Below, piece after piece: positions 32,229-44,755 of a stretch of DNA of 64,000 bases; the first letter of the stretch is position 1, and every line of letters begins with the position of its first letter. Under the pieces are notes generated by a model. The model saw only the letters and a list, made by a program, of their open reading frames with translations. It was not told the origin of the DNA and did not search any database. Both the position numbers and the translations under genes were made by a program. The DNA is from Silene conica (Eukaryota > Streptophyta > Magnoliopsida > Caryophyllales > Caryophyllaceae): NCBI GenBank assembly GCA_029255685.2, contig CM055315.2, positions 45,055,705-45,119,704 on the forward strand. Direction: 5' to 3'.

Positions 32229-34020
32229 TTGTTATACAGCAGTTTAAATGATCGTGTTCTACACTGAAAAGAAGATAAAAACAAAACCATATAAGCAACT
32301 TATCGTTGTGATTTAAGTCTATTTTAAATTGTATTTAAACTCGTAGACTCAAGCATTTATAAAATTGATCTTCCTCAAGAATTATATAAACGATTCCAAG
32401 ACTCAATTTCCGTATATTGATAAGCCCACAGCTTGGCTAATTCCACCGTTGGAACTCTTGGTCCATAGATTTCCGTAAATCCTATCTATTAGTCCATCAT
32501 AGTCGCTAGATAGTATCAAGTGACCACGATGTTGAGATAAAATATATCCTCTGTTCCCACTTACCCGACGTAGAAGGGGTCATATTATGCCTACCGACGA
32601 AGAAGGGATTCATGGGAGTCTGATTTATAAAGACTAGTCTCAATTTTTGGTTATACGAGGAAGACCCCATCAACTTATATTTATTCATTTTAAGTGAACT
32701 AATATATAGCATATACGTGAATGAATGAAATATAGTGATGGCTTTGCATGTGACATGTGACTTCTGTATGTCACAGAAAACTAACGCGTAACCTCTACAT
32801 GAGTCAGTTTTCAGGCATGTTATAGGTGGTTTGGTTTTAGGCGGAATATGATGCAAGCTATTATCGATGAAAGCATAAAAGAAATGCAATAAACGTAAAT
32901 AAAAGTCCTAGCGTGGCCTATCCTACCAAAATAAACATAAAAACAACTTTGGAATCCACCGTTGGACCCTAGAAGCTTGTCTTGATGTTCCATCTTGGTC
33001 TTTGCAGCGGGAGTGAGCATCCGGTCTCCGTCTTTGGTCTTCAAAAAATTACTAATTTAAATTACAAATATAAACCTATTTACATTCTAATTTAAATACA
33101 AAAGTAATTACATGGCAAAAACCCAAAACGGAGATTCAAGATCTCAAAATTACAAACAAGACTGTGTTCCATCATTACGGTAACACAATCTTCTAAGGCC
33201 ACACTAAGTTACAACCGTTTGCAAAAAATTAAATACATTATAGAAAGCATTCAAAGGCATTCAACAAGACGATAAATAAAATGCATCAACTAAAACAAAA
33301 TTCATTCATGACATAATACTGTTGTTATGTTTAACAAATTTTACCAAACCACCTTACGAGATTAAAATTATGTGATTATATCGTTTTAATCACATTAATC
33401 TTAATAAATTTATAATCCATTATCTTAAAACGTTTTAAAATAACATATATAATGCGAGAGTGAACCGTTTCACAAAAATAATATACTATTTCCGTATACA
33501 GTATATTACTAAAGGCCAAGGGAAAATAAAACAAGTTATTTTCGGAAAAATAGAACGCCTGTTACAGTGACGTGGTCGACTGACCTCACCTCGGGGTCGA
33601 CCGACCATCTACCTGTCATAAAAAAAAAACTTCCTGTAACAGCACCAAGGTCGACCGACCTATCAACCAGGTCGACCGACCACAAAACAGGAAAAACGAG
33701 TTCCTGAAAACGCAAATCGCTGCACTTTTAAAATCAAAAACAAGTTTTTAACATTTGATTTAAAACGTGTAAATCAAATTAAACAACAACAAGGATTCAG
33801 ATATTGCTAAAAATATCGATTAATTAGCAATATGTAAACAAGAATCGAAAACAAGATCGATTACTCACAAAAGAAAACTGTTGAAACAGAAAACTCACGC
33901 ATGAGTCGGTCGACCGACCGCAACAAGAGGTCGATCGACCCACACGGTGACAGAAATGCGATTTTCAAAATTTTAATTAAAACTTATGAAAAACACTAAA
34001 GTAAAAATTTCGTGGCCTTG
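32229..34020 (-). other. Element C 5' leader with GGTCGACC motif pairs
   Basis: About 1.8 kb between PBS and gag, with no convincing ORF. It contains three pairs of GGTCGACCGACC-type motifs, each pair 21 bp start to start: 33574/33595, 33649/33670 and 33908/33929. The same motif pairs occur in the unrelated gypsy elements F and H. Confidence 0.75.
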
Positions 34021-34032
34021 GCTCTGATACCA
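34021..34032 (-). other. Element C primer binding site (initiator tRNA-Met)
   Basis: Plus-strand gctctgatacca, 2 bp from the 5' LTR start at 34035. Confidence 0.9.
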
Positions 34033-34034
34033 CT

Positions 34035-35023
34035 TGTGGGGAATATAACATGTATTCGCCCTATAACATGAAGGATTATAACGAAAAATACAATTGTGAT
34101 TATAGTCATAAGTTAATAAAAACATGAAAAAAATTACAACCTTGGGTCCTTGCTTGAATAGGCCTAAGAACAGGAATTAAAGTAAATTCACTCCTATAAC
34201 TTGCACCCAAGACTCAGTTTGAGATGATGCCGCCTGTGCTAGAAATACTCTCCAATTGCCTTGCAATATGGGGAGAGCTTTTGTGAGTTTTAATGTGAGA
34301 TCTGAGTTTTGGGAGAAGAATGCTCTCAAAACCCTAATTATGAGAATTGTGATTTTACAGTGGTTGACAAAAGAAGAATAACTCTCCTTTTGTATTACCT
34401 CGGTCGGCCGAATGGGTATATGGTGAGGGTGGGCTTTTCCACTCTCATCTTATTCCAGTGCGTGATTCGACCCGATTTGCTAAAATATGATTCGCGGGTA
34501 TTTATTATAAATCGCACACATGTTATCAGATATTAATACAGTCGATATATTAATAATGGTCTAATAAAATTATGATATTGTATAATTAGTCAAATTAATA
34601 TAACTGTTTATAATAATACGCGAATTCAACATTTAATTAAATATAACTGTTTATATTTAATTTTATGAATTAATCATGTAATCCGTATTAGCTAAAATTA
34701 TTTAATCCGTATTAAATAATAATCTCATCATCTCATTGACTAATTTAATAGTCAATACCTCTGACTAACTGTTTAGTGTTATCCGGCATAAATGTGACTG
34801 TATTTTCATACCTTCACATCTCTCAAACGTGTCCTATAGGTGTGACGTATAGGGACCAGTTGATCACCCCCATCCGTATGACGATAACGTCAAACTTATC
34901 TAGCAAGCCAACCGTTATCGATAAACGTGGATCAACTGATAAAACTACTGAAGTAGGCCCTTGTGATCCTTTAAGAGATTTCGTAAGTCATTGTACTAAT
35001 TGTCAAGGACTCCAGCCCCAACA
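34035..35023 (-). repeat. Element C 5' LTR
   Basis: 989 bp, TGTGGGG..CCCCAACA, followed by TSD agtag at 35024-35028. Confidence 0.93.
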
Positions 35024-35028
35024 AGTAG

Positions 35029-35123
35029 ACTATTCAGGGGATATTTGTAGTAAAACAGTAGGGAACAAGCATAGAAATGTGTGCTACCAAGGCCTAAAAG
35101 GTCTATAAGAAATTTACACATCA
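35029..35123 (-). repeat. D1 5' LTR, terminal part
   Basis: Continues the D1 LTR after C. It matches the end of E's LTR (aaaaggtctataagaaat, then cacatca at 50067). Confidence 0.82.
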
Positions 35124-36881
35124 ACCTCCACTAGGGGCTGAATGGCAACCCTCCAAAATAGCTCTGGTCTCCCACTGCGGAATACATCGTCTGTAAATTC
35201 CGTCTGCGCATTCCTTAAAGAGACAAGGATCATCCCAGAAGTATTGTCTTGCATCGTGTAAAAATCTCCTTCGCTGCTGATAAGATAAATCTGGTGGTAG
35301 CTTCTGAGTGACAGCAAAATTGGCAAAATCTGCAAACCAAGGTTCAACACCATCCTTAGAGTTTACAGAGGTCACATAAAAGACACTAACAGTATATAAA
35401 GAATCATCAGCAAATGAATCATTAATAGGAAGAGAATCCTCCCCCTCCTGTTGCGTTAGACGCGGCATATGGTCTGCACCTTTCTTATCCTTTATCTTCA
35501 AGTCAAATTCCTGTAGAAGGAGTATCCATCTCAGCAATCGGGGATTAGCCTCCTTCTTGTTCAGAAGGTTTTTCAGAGCTGCATGATCAGTAGAGATAAT
35601 AACTTTCGAACCCAATAAATAAGATCTAAACTTATCCAACGCATAAACAACAGCTTAAAGCTTCTTCTCCATGGTAGCATATTTGACTTGAGCCTCATCT
35701 AGAGTTCGGCTCGCATAGTATATCGCACTCAGCGCTTTGTCTTTCCGCTGGCCTAGCACCGCTCCTAGTGCATAGCCACTGGCAGCGCACATAATCTCGA
35801 AAGGTAGCGTCCAATCTGGGGGTTGAATAATGGGTGCTGAAACCAAAGCTTGCTTCAAAGTATTAAAAGCCGAAAGACAGTCATCAGTAAAATTAAAAAG
35901 AGCATCCTTTAATAGCAATTGTGTAAGTGGTCGAGCAATCTTACAGAAGTCCTTGATAAACCAGCGATAAAAGCCAGCATGACCAAGAATACTTCTCACC
36001 CCCTTAACATTAACCGGTGGGGGTAATTGTTCGATCACCTGCACCTTTGCTCTGTCTACCTCAATACCCTTGGTAGAGACCAAGTGCCCAAGGACTACGC
36101 CCTCATTAACCATAAAGTGGCACTTCTCCCAATTTAGCACCAGATTAATTAACCTCTATGCAACGCTGCAAAACTTTATCAAGGTTAGCTAAACAATGAT
36201 CAAAATCATTCCCAAAGACACTGAAATCGTCCATGAAGACCTCCATGATAGACTCTATATACTCTGAAAATATCCCCATCATACACCTTTGAAAGCTGGC
36301 ATGTGCATTACATAAACCAAAAGGCATCCTGCGATAAGCAAAAACACCCTTAGGACAAGTAAAGTAGTCTTTTATTTCCTGATCATCTGGATGAATAGGG
36401 ATCTGAAAGAACCCTGAGTATCCGTCCAGATAGCAGAAAAACTCATGAGAAGCTAACCTCTCTATCATCTGATCAATGAAAGGAAGGGGGAAATAATCTG
36501 TCTTAGTGGCGGCATTTAATTGCCGATAGTATATACACATCCGCCACCCGGTCACTAGTCTAGTAGGTATTAATTCATTCTTCTCATTAGTAACAACAGT
36601 AGTACCTCCATTCTTAGGCACCACCTGAACGGGACTTGCCCATTTCGAACTACCAACGGAATAAATTATACCTACATCGAGTAGTTTCATAACCTCAGCC
36701 GTCAGAACCTCTTCCATCTTCGGATTGAGCTTCCGATGACCCTGCCTGCAAGGTTTGTGATCTTTCCCTAGCTCTATTCCGTGCATGCAGACATCAGGGC
36801 TAATGCCCTTAATGTCATCCAATAAATAACCCATCACCTTCCTGTTTCTCTTAAGAACACTCAACAAAGCGATTAGTTGAT
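35124..36881 (-). pseudogene. pol: Element E pol fragment: RT and RNase H, broken
   Basis: Second half of E's polyprotein after the F insertion. RT spans about 36145-36867 ([25 protein letters not shown]). RNase H spans 35124-35700 (TDHAAL). It ends at CHSAPSGG, just before the integrase zinc finger, where D1's LTR begins. Breaks: a four-base TAAT duplication near 36145 shifts the frame, and a TAA replaces a Leu codon at 35655-35657. The FMDD box is intact but the catalytic region is divided. Element H (58143-61583) provides the intact comparison. The TSD copy ttgat at 36877-36881 belongs to F's insertion. Confidence 0.85.
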
Positions 36882-38460
36882 TGATGCGTGTCTATTTTAT
36901 GATGTTTTTCATCTATTTTTACACGCATTTGGTCGCTCATTTACTATGTTTTAACCCTTACTTCCCAACAATCGTGTACTTTCGTATTTTTATGCACTTT
37001 TGCAGATTTATGCGGAAAAGGGACGATTTTACACCAAATTCATGTCCTCGAGTCTTTTGCATAATTAAGGAACGAAGGAAAGTCAACTGGAGTCTTTATT
37101 TAAGTACCAAGAGTCAAATCAAGAAGAAAACCGGAGAATTTCTATGCGGAAACGGTCGACCGACCTACTATATGGGTCGGCCGACCTGGCCTGAAGTTTA
37201 AGAGTCCAAAATCTTAAAGAAAGCCCAGAATTTGCTTAAAGCCCGTAAAAGAGGTCGACCGACCCACCAAACTGGTCGACCGACCTCAGTGAAGCCCAGG
37301 AACGTTTTCGGAAAGCAATTAGAAGTAGGAGTCTTTAGGAAACTCTTAATTTTATGCCCTATATAAGCTAATCTTGTAATTAGGGTTAAAAAAGGAGAAG
37401 TTTACTATCAAGTTTACTATTAGGCCATAATCCAGTTCTTTCTATCAACTAGTTCTTAATTCTAGTTTTCAACTTTAGTTTGTAATCTTTCAATAATTCT
37501 CAAGCATTCAATAAAGTTTGTTCCTTTCCGCCTTAATTCCGATTCTGGTAATTACTCTTTTAATCTAGTTTTATTATTGTTCTTATTATTATTGCATTCG
37601 ACTAAGATAGAATTCCCAAGCTTTATTGAATCTTGCATGCTTAGATTATTATTTACTATGTTTTCCATGTTTATTCCCGTTTTCATAATTGTTTTAATAA
37701 CCATGAGTAGCTAATTTCCATATGTTAGGATGTAGGGGATGAATATGCGTAGGTAGTATAGATTCCGAGACCGACTTGTAGCAGAGCCGTGGTCGGCCGA
37801 CTCAAATAATGGGTCGGTCGACCAAGGCGGTGGTCGGCCGACTGGAATAGCTGGTCGGTCGACCCACTCGCGCATGAATCCTGTTTCGTCTTTCCTTGTT
37901 GACTATAATATCCTATAATGAGACTGAAAGGAGACTTGTAGGACGTTAGTAATGACCTACCCAAGATTGAGAGATACGGGAAGGGCACTGGTTTACACCT
38001 TAAGACGGCTAGGTTACTTAAGACTGAAAGGCATGTGACCTAGGATTTAGGAATCACCCTTATTGTTGACACCCAATAACTGTGAGACCTAGGAACTAAT
38101 AGCATAGGCCGAAAGGAACTATTAGGTACCATAGACCGAAAGGATATGTTACACCCCTTACGCGACTGCAATACATGTTGACCTTAGGATTTATATTACC
38201 TTAGCTTTTTATTACCCAAACATCCTAGCATCCCTTTTTATATATTTTAAATCTCATATTTATTTCTTGTTTTACTTTAAATCTTTGCTTAGATTTAGTA
38301 ATCAACCAATCCAAAACCCCCAAATTTGTTACCTTTAAACATTAACAATCAAGCAGTAAACACTCCCCACCTCTTTGTGGTTCGACCCTGACTTTCACTA
38401 TCTATAGTTTAAGTTTAGGAATTATAAATTTATCTTTGGTACCCTCAACGACGGGCATCA
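36882..38460 (+). repeat. Element F 5' LTR
   Basis: 1579 bp, TGATGCGTG..GGGCATCA. TATA box TATATAA at 37370-37376. GGTCGACC-type pairs at 37154/37175, 37253/37274, 37791/37812 and 37832/37853. Confidence 0.92.
37370..37376 (+). promoter_or_regulatory. TATA box in element F LTR
   Basis: TATATAA in the context CCCTATATAAGC, present in both LTRs (45234-45240). Likely U3 promoter. Confidence 0.6.
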
Positions 38461-38465
38461 AATTT

Positions 38466-38483
38466 TGGCGCCGTTGCCGGGGA
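38466..38483 (+). other. Element F primer binding site (tRNA-Asp type)
   Basis: tggcgccgttgccgggga, perfect complement to the plant tRNA-Asp 3' end, 5 bp after the LTR. Confidence 0.9.
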
Positions 38484-40161
38484 GGTGACGCCAGTGTTTA
38501 TTGTTTTTGTTTTTGTTTCTCTTTGTTTAAGGAACTTTTATTCCTTAAGCCTTCTCACCTTTTTCTTGTAGTTTCCATCTTATGCGCAGGTCAGTTCAAG
38601 GAGAACTCCTACCACTTGACCACGAGCTTGAGAGCACTCTTAGAGAAAGGAGGAAGCAACTTCTAGCGAATCAGGAGGGAGGTTCACCATCTTCCTTATT
38701 CCAAGAAGACATATTTGAACAACCATCACTACCATCTTCACCAAAAACACCAACTTCACAACCAAATTCAACCGACAATCCACTTTCACCAAGAACACCA
38801 CCTTTTACCTACTTTCCAGTTTTTCCAAAAGAAGAAGTAAACATGACAGAGGAAGCTACTATTGCCAGTCACTCCATGCCTCAGGCAAAGGACCTATACA
38901 AAGGGTTCACTTTACCTGCAGGTACTGGGAAGCCATTCGAGGCCAAGCCTGCCTATATTACTATGGTTGAAAGAAACCAATTTGGAGGCTCGGCCAATGA
39001 GGATGCTGCAAAGCATATTGAAATCTTCACAGATTACATATGCTCTATTGCACCCCAGAAGGAGTGACGCAGGACCAGATTAAGCAGACCATGTTTATCT
39101 TCTCCCATAGGGATGCTGCAAGGGAATGGTACAGAGACTTGGACCGCACTGCTGCGGGAATCACAGATTGGAATACCCTAGCCTTGGCATTCTACAGGAA
39201 ATACTATTCTGCATCCAAGACTAATGCTTTAAGGGCGCAGATTACAAATTTTAAGCAGGGCCCCAATGAAGACTTTGGTGAGGCGTGGGACAGGTTCAAG
39301 AGACTTGTTCGATCCATACCACATCACGGTTTCGAACAATGGTTTCTTTGTAACCAGTTCTACAATGGCCTTTACGATGACAACAGGGCCTATTTAGATG
39401 CTGCAGCTAACGGGAGATTCCAAGATAATTCCGGAGAGACTAAGGGTCTCAAATTGATAGAGGATGTTGCTGTACACCGTGCTGAACACGGAACCTCCCG
39501 AGGCAATCAAAGGAAATCTGAATATAACCTAGCAGCTATTGAGGCCTTGACGGCGAAGTTGGAAAAATTAGAAGCTGGAGGGAAATTCGATCTAGGAAGT
39601 GGGAGCAAGGGAGGTATTTATCAAGTAAACGCCGTTCAAGACGGACTCTTTGCTTGTGAAAGGTGTGGTGGAGAAGGGCACGTGTCGAAATTCTGTACTT
39701 CATCCAACGAGACATGTGCGGCTTTCCAACACTATCGTGGGAACAATTTCTATGACCCAAATAATAATAATGTCCATCCCAACATGAGGTGGACGAGCCA
39801 GAATGTTCTCAACCCACAACACATGCAACCTCAACAAAATTCCACATATATTCCCCCACATAAGCAAGGTTTCCAAAAAGCACCCTTCAACCCTCAACCA
39901 CCTTCAAATCCACCACCCAACACAGACACTCTTATCCAAAATCTTATTGGGTTGGTTCAGAAGGAGTCGCAGCCTAGAGAGGCAGGGATGAAGATGTTAG
40001 AATCTCAGATTGCTCAAATTGCGGGCAAGAATGATACCAGGGCTCCGGGTCAACTTCCGACCAAAACGGACCAGAAAAAAGAGACTCTAAATATCATATC
40101 CCTACGAAGTGGAGCTAAAGTGGGGGGCGAGAAAGAAAAACAGCCGAGTAACAGCGAGGAA

Positions 40162-40266
40162 GGTCGACCGACCCAGGAGCCAGGTCGACCGACCTCTTAG
40201 CAGAATCCGAAAAATCTCGCTGAATAGGAGAGTGGTCGACCGACCAAAGAAGAAGGTCGACCGACC
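40162..40266 (+). repeat. GGTCGACCGACC pairs in F gag linker
   Basis: Four identical 12-mers at 40162, 40183, 40234 and 40255: two pairs of 21 bp, 72 bp apart. In the gag frame each reads Gly-Arg-Pro-Thr. Confidence 0.92.
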
Positions 40267-40382
40267 ATCGATGCGGAGGGAGAGGCCCCTTTTCGTCCCG
40301 AATTGCCGAACAACTTAAGGGATTTTCTTTTCCGGGGTGATAAGACCCCTAGGTTTCTGAAAAGGGCTGCAAATACCGAAAC

Positions 40383-41669
40383 TGTTGGAGGAAGTGTCCT
40401 CGACAATAGTGTGTTGACGTAATTAAAACTCATTTGAATGAAACACAACTGGGAGTGTTACTCTTTTAAAGTCGACTGATCAACATTTATCGATAATGAT
40501 TGGCTGTCTAGAGTTTGACATTATCTTCATATGATGGTGGTGATCAGTTGATCCCTTAAGGTCATATCTTTAGGGAATTCCGTCTCAATGGAATAATTAA
40601 TTAATATTGTATTGGATACAAATTAATTAATAACTGGAAATTTTGGAAATAATTTTATATGACGAATATTTTTATAATGGGATTATAATAATAATAGTCA
40701 AAGTAATAAAATAGTTTTATTACTCGGTTTTTATTTATTCGTTTGGGAAACGATTAAATTGAGAATGAACACGGTTGATCATAAAATTACAAAGAGTTGT
40801 AATTAAATTATGACATTACATTTTTATACAATAATAATTTCGAAATTATTAGTGTAATTATTTTAATGTAATAAGTTTGTAAATTATGAATTTTAATAGT
40901 TAAAATTGCACAATTAACAAATTGGGTCATGTGTTATGGAACATATGTGACATGTTACAAATTAACACAATTGACAAAGATAAAATGGGTCTATAATTAG
41001 ACCCATTTGAACCATGTAAATGATGGTCATGTGGGTGATGATAGTGTGTGCTAGTATACAAGAGGTTGAGTGTATGAAGTGAAGAGAATATTGTAAGGAA
41101 TATTGCTCACTTTGTGTAAGAGCATAAGAGGCATGCATAGGCCAATTTTGGCTCTTGATTGCCGGCCAAGAGTGAGCAAGGTAGCTCACCTTTGCTCTTT
41201 AAATACACTACAACACACTTCACAAAAGACTACTAATTTTTGGCTAAGTCTTTTGGTGCTAACACACACACTACAAACCTTATTCTCTCTAAGTTTCTAA
41301 GCAAAATAGTTTTTACTAAGAAACAATTATTTCCATTACTAATAATATTAAGGGTAATATTATTAATATTTCTAGTATACTAATACTAATTTTCTAGTAA
41401 CAAAATTAGTAATAGTTTGAGATCGGGTCCTTGATACGCACCTTTAGGAGCCGATTTTTGTTAGATCGTTTAAGGGTAATTTCGGTGGCTTGAAGACTCA
41501 AATAATAGGTGATTATTGAGTATAAACCTTCTAAAACCAATGTAAGGACCATTACATCTTATGATATCATCATGCATGCATAAGATCTATTTAAGTTTTA
41601 TGACCTAAACTTAAAGAAACAAAACTCACATTAGATTTGAGTATAAAATCAGGAACTTAGTTTCCAACA
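40383..41669. mobile_element. Solo LTR in element F
   Basis: 1287 bp, ends TGTTGGAGG and TTTCCAACA, flanked by a perfect 5-bp TSD gaaac (40378-40382 and 41670-41674). No internal region, PBS or coding. The TGTTGGA/TCCAACA termini are common among plant copia elements, so a copia origin is likely but not shown. It formed by LTR-LTR recombination after insertion into F. Confidence 0.9.
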
Positions 41670-42748
41670 GAAACTTCAGCCCCTCCTTTCCCAGAAAGAC
41701 TCATACCTTCGAAGGATCAGGTATCTTTTGACAAATTTAAAGACGTGATTCGTTCATTAAATGTTCAAGTTCCGTTTCTAGAATTAGTCCAACAGGTTCC
41801 TTCATATCTCAAATTTGTGAGACAGCTTTTGTCAAGAAAGAGGTCTTTAGATAAGGTTGAGTCGGTGGCCCTCACTGAAGAGTCATCTAATTTTTTATCA
41901 CATGTTATTGCCCTCACAAATTAGAAGACCCTGGTAGTTTTTCTGTCCCCTGCAATATAGGAACCTTCCCAGTAAACAAGGCTTTATGCGACTTAGGAGC
42001 TAGTATCAGTGTCATGCCCCTAAGTGTTGCCTTAAAACTAGGAATGACCGAATTTGCAGTAACCAGCATGACTGTCCAGATGGCAGACCGTACATCTATT
42101 GAACCCATAGGGGTGTTGGAAAACATCCCTGTGCGTATAGACAGGTTTTTCTTTCCAGTTGACTTCGTAGTTTTGGACATCCCAGAGGATGCCCATATAC
42201 CTATAATACTAGGAAGGCCTTTCCTCCACACTGCGGGAGCCATCATAGATGTAGGCACTGGGACTTTGACCTTCAAAGTAGGAAAGCATTCCATCATCTA
42301 TGGCCTATCTTATAGGAAGAAGGATGCTATGACCCCCATCACTTGTAATGCTATCACTTCTGAAAAGAAGTATGAGGTCATCACTACTTCTCCTACTTTA
42401 TTACCTACTCCTATCTCTGTTTTTACACCTCCGCCCCAGATTGGGAGCAATATGGAGGATACTTCTGTGGTGACTAGTGCAGGAATTGGTTTGGGGAAAC
42501 CCAAAATAAAGGAAGTCACAGTGCAGAGAGGAGGAATGGGATGTTTGAGCTATCAAGAAGATGAAGACCCAGATGTTGTGGATCGGGAAGAGAAGAAAAA
42601 AAGGAGACAAGCTCAAGAGGAGAGGTCGTCGCATATGCTTTGCGACGGCGGAAAGAAGATGTGTTTTGCTACTCAAGCAAACACTGTGGAGACTACGGCG
42701 TGTCGTCAAAAGCCGTGGTCGGATATATTCCGCATCTTTAGCGGATAG

Positions 42749-44755
42749 TTATTTCAAATTTCAGCTTTTAAGACAATTTACTTTTGTTGTGTGAAACTTT
42801 TTATTTTTGTTTGCTCGTAGTCTTAGAACTTTTTCCGTTATGCTTGCATAGTTAAGACTTTAAACTTGTTTCTGGCATCTCGCACATTTGTTGGGCGCAT
42901 ATTTATTTCTTTCAGGTTGGACAAAGAAACGAAGACCGCTGTAACGCAGAGGGGTCGACCGACCAGATATACGGGTCGGTCGACCGGGTCGCTGTATTGC
43001 TAAAATTCCTGTAATCTGCAGGAGGGTCGGTCGACCTAATATATGGGTCGGTCGACCTACCTATCCGTCGCAGTCTTTTCGTTTCTTCCTCGGAAATCGT
43101 GCAGCCGTCTTTGGTACTTGAGTGGCACTGCTGGCCACCAAAACCTCCCAGCTTACGCTGGTTTGGGGAGGTTTTTCTCATGCGTCTTATAATCCAGTGA
43201 GTTCTTTCCAGTTTTTCCTTGGTTTTTATTTACTTGCATCTTTCTTTTAATTTTCTGAAACCTTTACTTAGGCTAATGCACAATGGGGACATTGTGCGGG
43301 TTGGTTTGGGGAATGGTTTCGTGTCACATGCATTGCATTTTGTCACACGTTTACTGCATTTCTGTCTTGCATTGTTCTTTTCTTTATTTTATCCACCTAT
43401 ACAAAAGAAAAATACAAAAAAATGAAAAAAAATTCCAAAATTCCAAAAAATGCACGTTTATTTTAGCATATAGGTCGAGTCGGAACGAGAGTATTTCAAG
43501 GATGATTTAGCTATTTTACATGTTTATGCCTTTACCTTGCCCTGTCAACTTGTTTTAGTATGAGAGTCTTTTGCATATCTACGAGTTTTTGTTAATTTGT
43601 ATATCTTGAGACTCGACTTATACCTTGGCAACCTACTATACATTCTAAGATTTAGAGCCTTATTCCTGGTTTCATTAATAAACCAGTTGTTTAGGATGTG
43701 AGTAGTACTCCCCTTGGAACATGTTACATCAATATGCATAAACATGAACTTGAAATTGCTATATACTTGTTTTACTTTCTCGTTTTGTGAATCTTGATAC
43801 GTGCATTTGAGATCCCTTTTCTCATAATTACCCATAAGCTTCACATAGCCAAAATTGCCTTTTTATTCCCCCAAAACTACATCCCATACTTAGCCTACCT
43901 TTCCAAGCTAGTATTTGTGGTCTTTGGTTTAACTTTTGAGGCATCTTGGTTTATATGCTATCTTGAGCAAAAAAAAAAAGAACAGAAAAGAAAAAAAAAA
44001 GAACAGAAAAATCCAAAAAAAGGAAAACGAAAGAAAAGAAAAACGAAATAATCAAAACTTACAGAAAAGAAGTCGACCGACCTCCTTCATGGGTCGGCCG
44101 ACCAACTGTCAACATCAGATTCAAAATTTCGTTCCAAATTCCTTTCTTTTATTTGTTATCACTCCCGTACTTCATTCAAAAATAATTGGGAGTCCTTTCT
44201 TTTATATAATGTGAGAGTTGTGCTACAAAAGAGCACTTTCTTTATATCAAAAGTTGTGAAATATGTTGTTGGGAACCGGTTTTACTAGCTTGGCTACTAA
44301 CCCCACATATCCAAAAACATCTTAACCACTTTTTACCTTTTTCCTCACATATCTTTCATTACCTCAATTGCATGTATCTGGGTCATTTAATGAGTTTGTT
44401 ATACATAGTTGTAGACTTCTTGTTCATATTAGATTGCAGGCATGTTTTCATGGGTCGCAGTTAGGTGAGTGTCTCTACAAATTTACTTCTTCCTATCTCT
44501 TACATATACTCACCCTTTGCTTCATGAGTGTCTCGAGCGTACCGCGAGAGTCCATGGTATAAGTCTCTATAGCCTCTAGGTTTGCAAGTTGGACGACCTT
44601 ATAACTCGTTTGCATGATTGAATACTTTCTCATTTTGTACTTGGCATTGGTATACGCTTACATGTAAATTTCGCTCTGAGACTGAAATCGTTCCATCAGT
44701 TAAGATCGAGTTTATTTCTTGCTTGAGGGCAAGTAAGGGTTTGGTTTGGGGAATT
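42749..44755 (+). other. Element F 3' UTR and PPT
   Basis: No coding. Contents in order: GGTCGACC pairs (42953/42974, 43025/43046), PPT-like GGTTTGGGGAGG (about 43163) and GGTTTGGGGAA (about 43302), A-rich tracts (43400-43450, 43970-44050), a motif pair (44071/44092), the block conserved with H and I (44524-44554, TCGAGCGTACCGCGAGAGTC), and the PPT (about 44736-44753, ending TTTGGTTTGGGGAATT) next to the 3' LTR. Confidence 0.75.

Larger units (their letters stand above)
26341..35023 (-). mobile_element. Element C: complete Ty1/copia retrotransposon
   Basis: Two 989-bp LTRs (26341-27329 and 34035-35023) with ends TGTGGGG and CCCCAACA, flanked by the 5-bp TSD agtag (26336-26340 and 35024-35028). 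The PBS matches initiator tRNA-Met. It contains one uninterrupted 1344-codon gag-pol frame. LTRs differ at roughly 25-30 positions by eye (about 3%). It is inserted in D1's 5' LTR. The 1.8-kb leader and the 3' region carry no second ORF that I recognise. I do not assign a copia lineage. Confidence 0.95.
38582..42748 (+). pseudogene. gag: Element F gag-protease, interrupted by a solo LTR
   Basis: Starts at Met 38582, 98 bp after the PBS. Gag domain about 38900-39500, with a frame change near 39055 (after FTDYICSI). Zinc knuckle CERCGGEGHVSKFC at about 39652-39695. A linker carries four GGTCGACCGACC motifs translated as GRPT heptads (40162-40266) with two in-frame TAG stops (40198 and near 40225). 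The solo LTR lies at 40383-41669. The frame then resumes with the capsid-protease spacer, protease DLGAS at about 41990-42005 and [12 protein letters not shown] at about 42206-42240. A further frame change precedes DLGAS near 41910. The C-terminus is a basic tail ending at 42748, where other Athila elements continue into RT. Confidence 0.85.

Noticed and set aside
32506-32889. 127-codon frame in the leader of copia C
   Set aside because: No recognisable domain. It lies between PBS and gag in AT-rich leader, and nothing supports translation.
36881-37201. 106-109-codon frame present in both F LTRs (also 44746-45075)
   Set aside because: LTR sequence. The frame overlaps the LTR boundary and the GGTCGACC pairs, with no protein family recognised.
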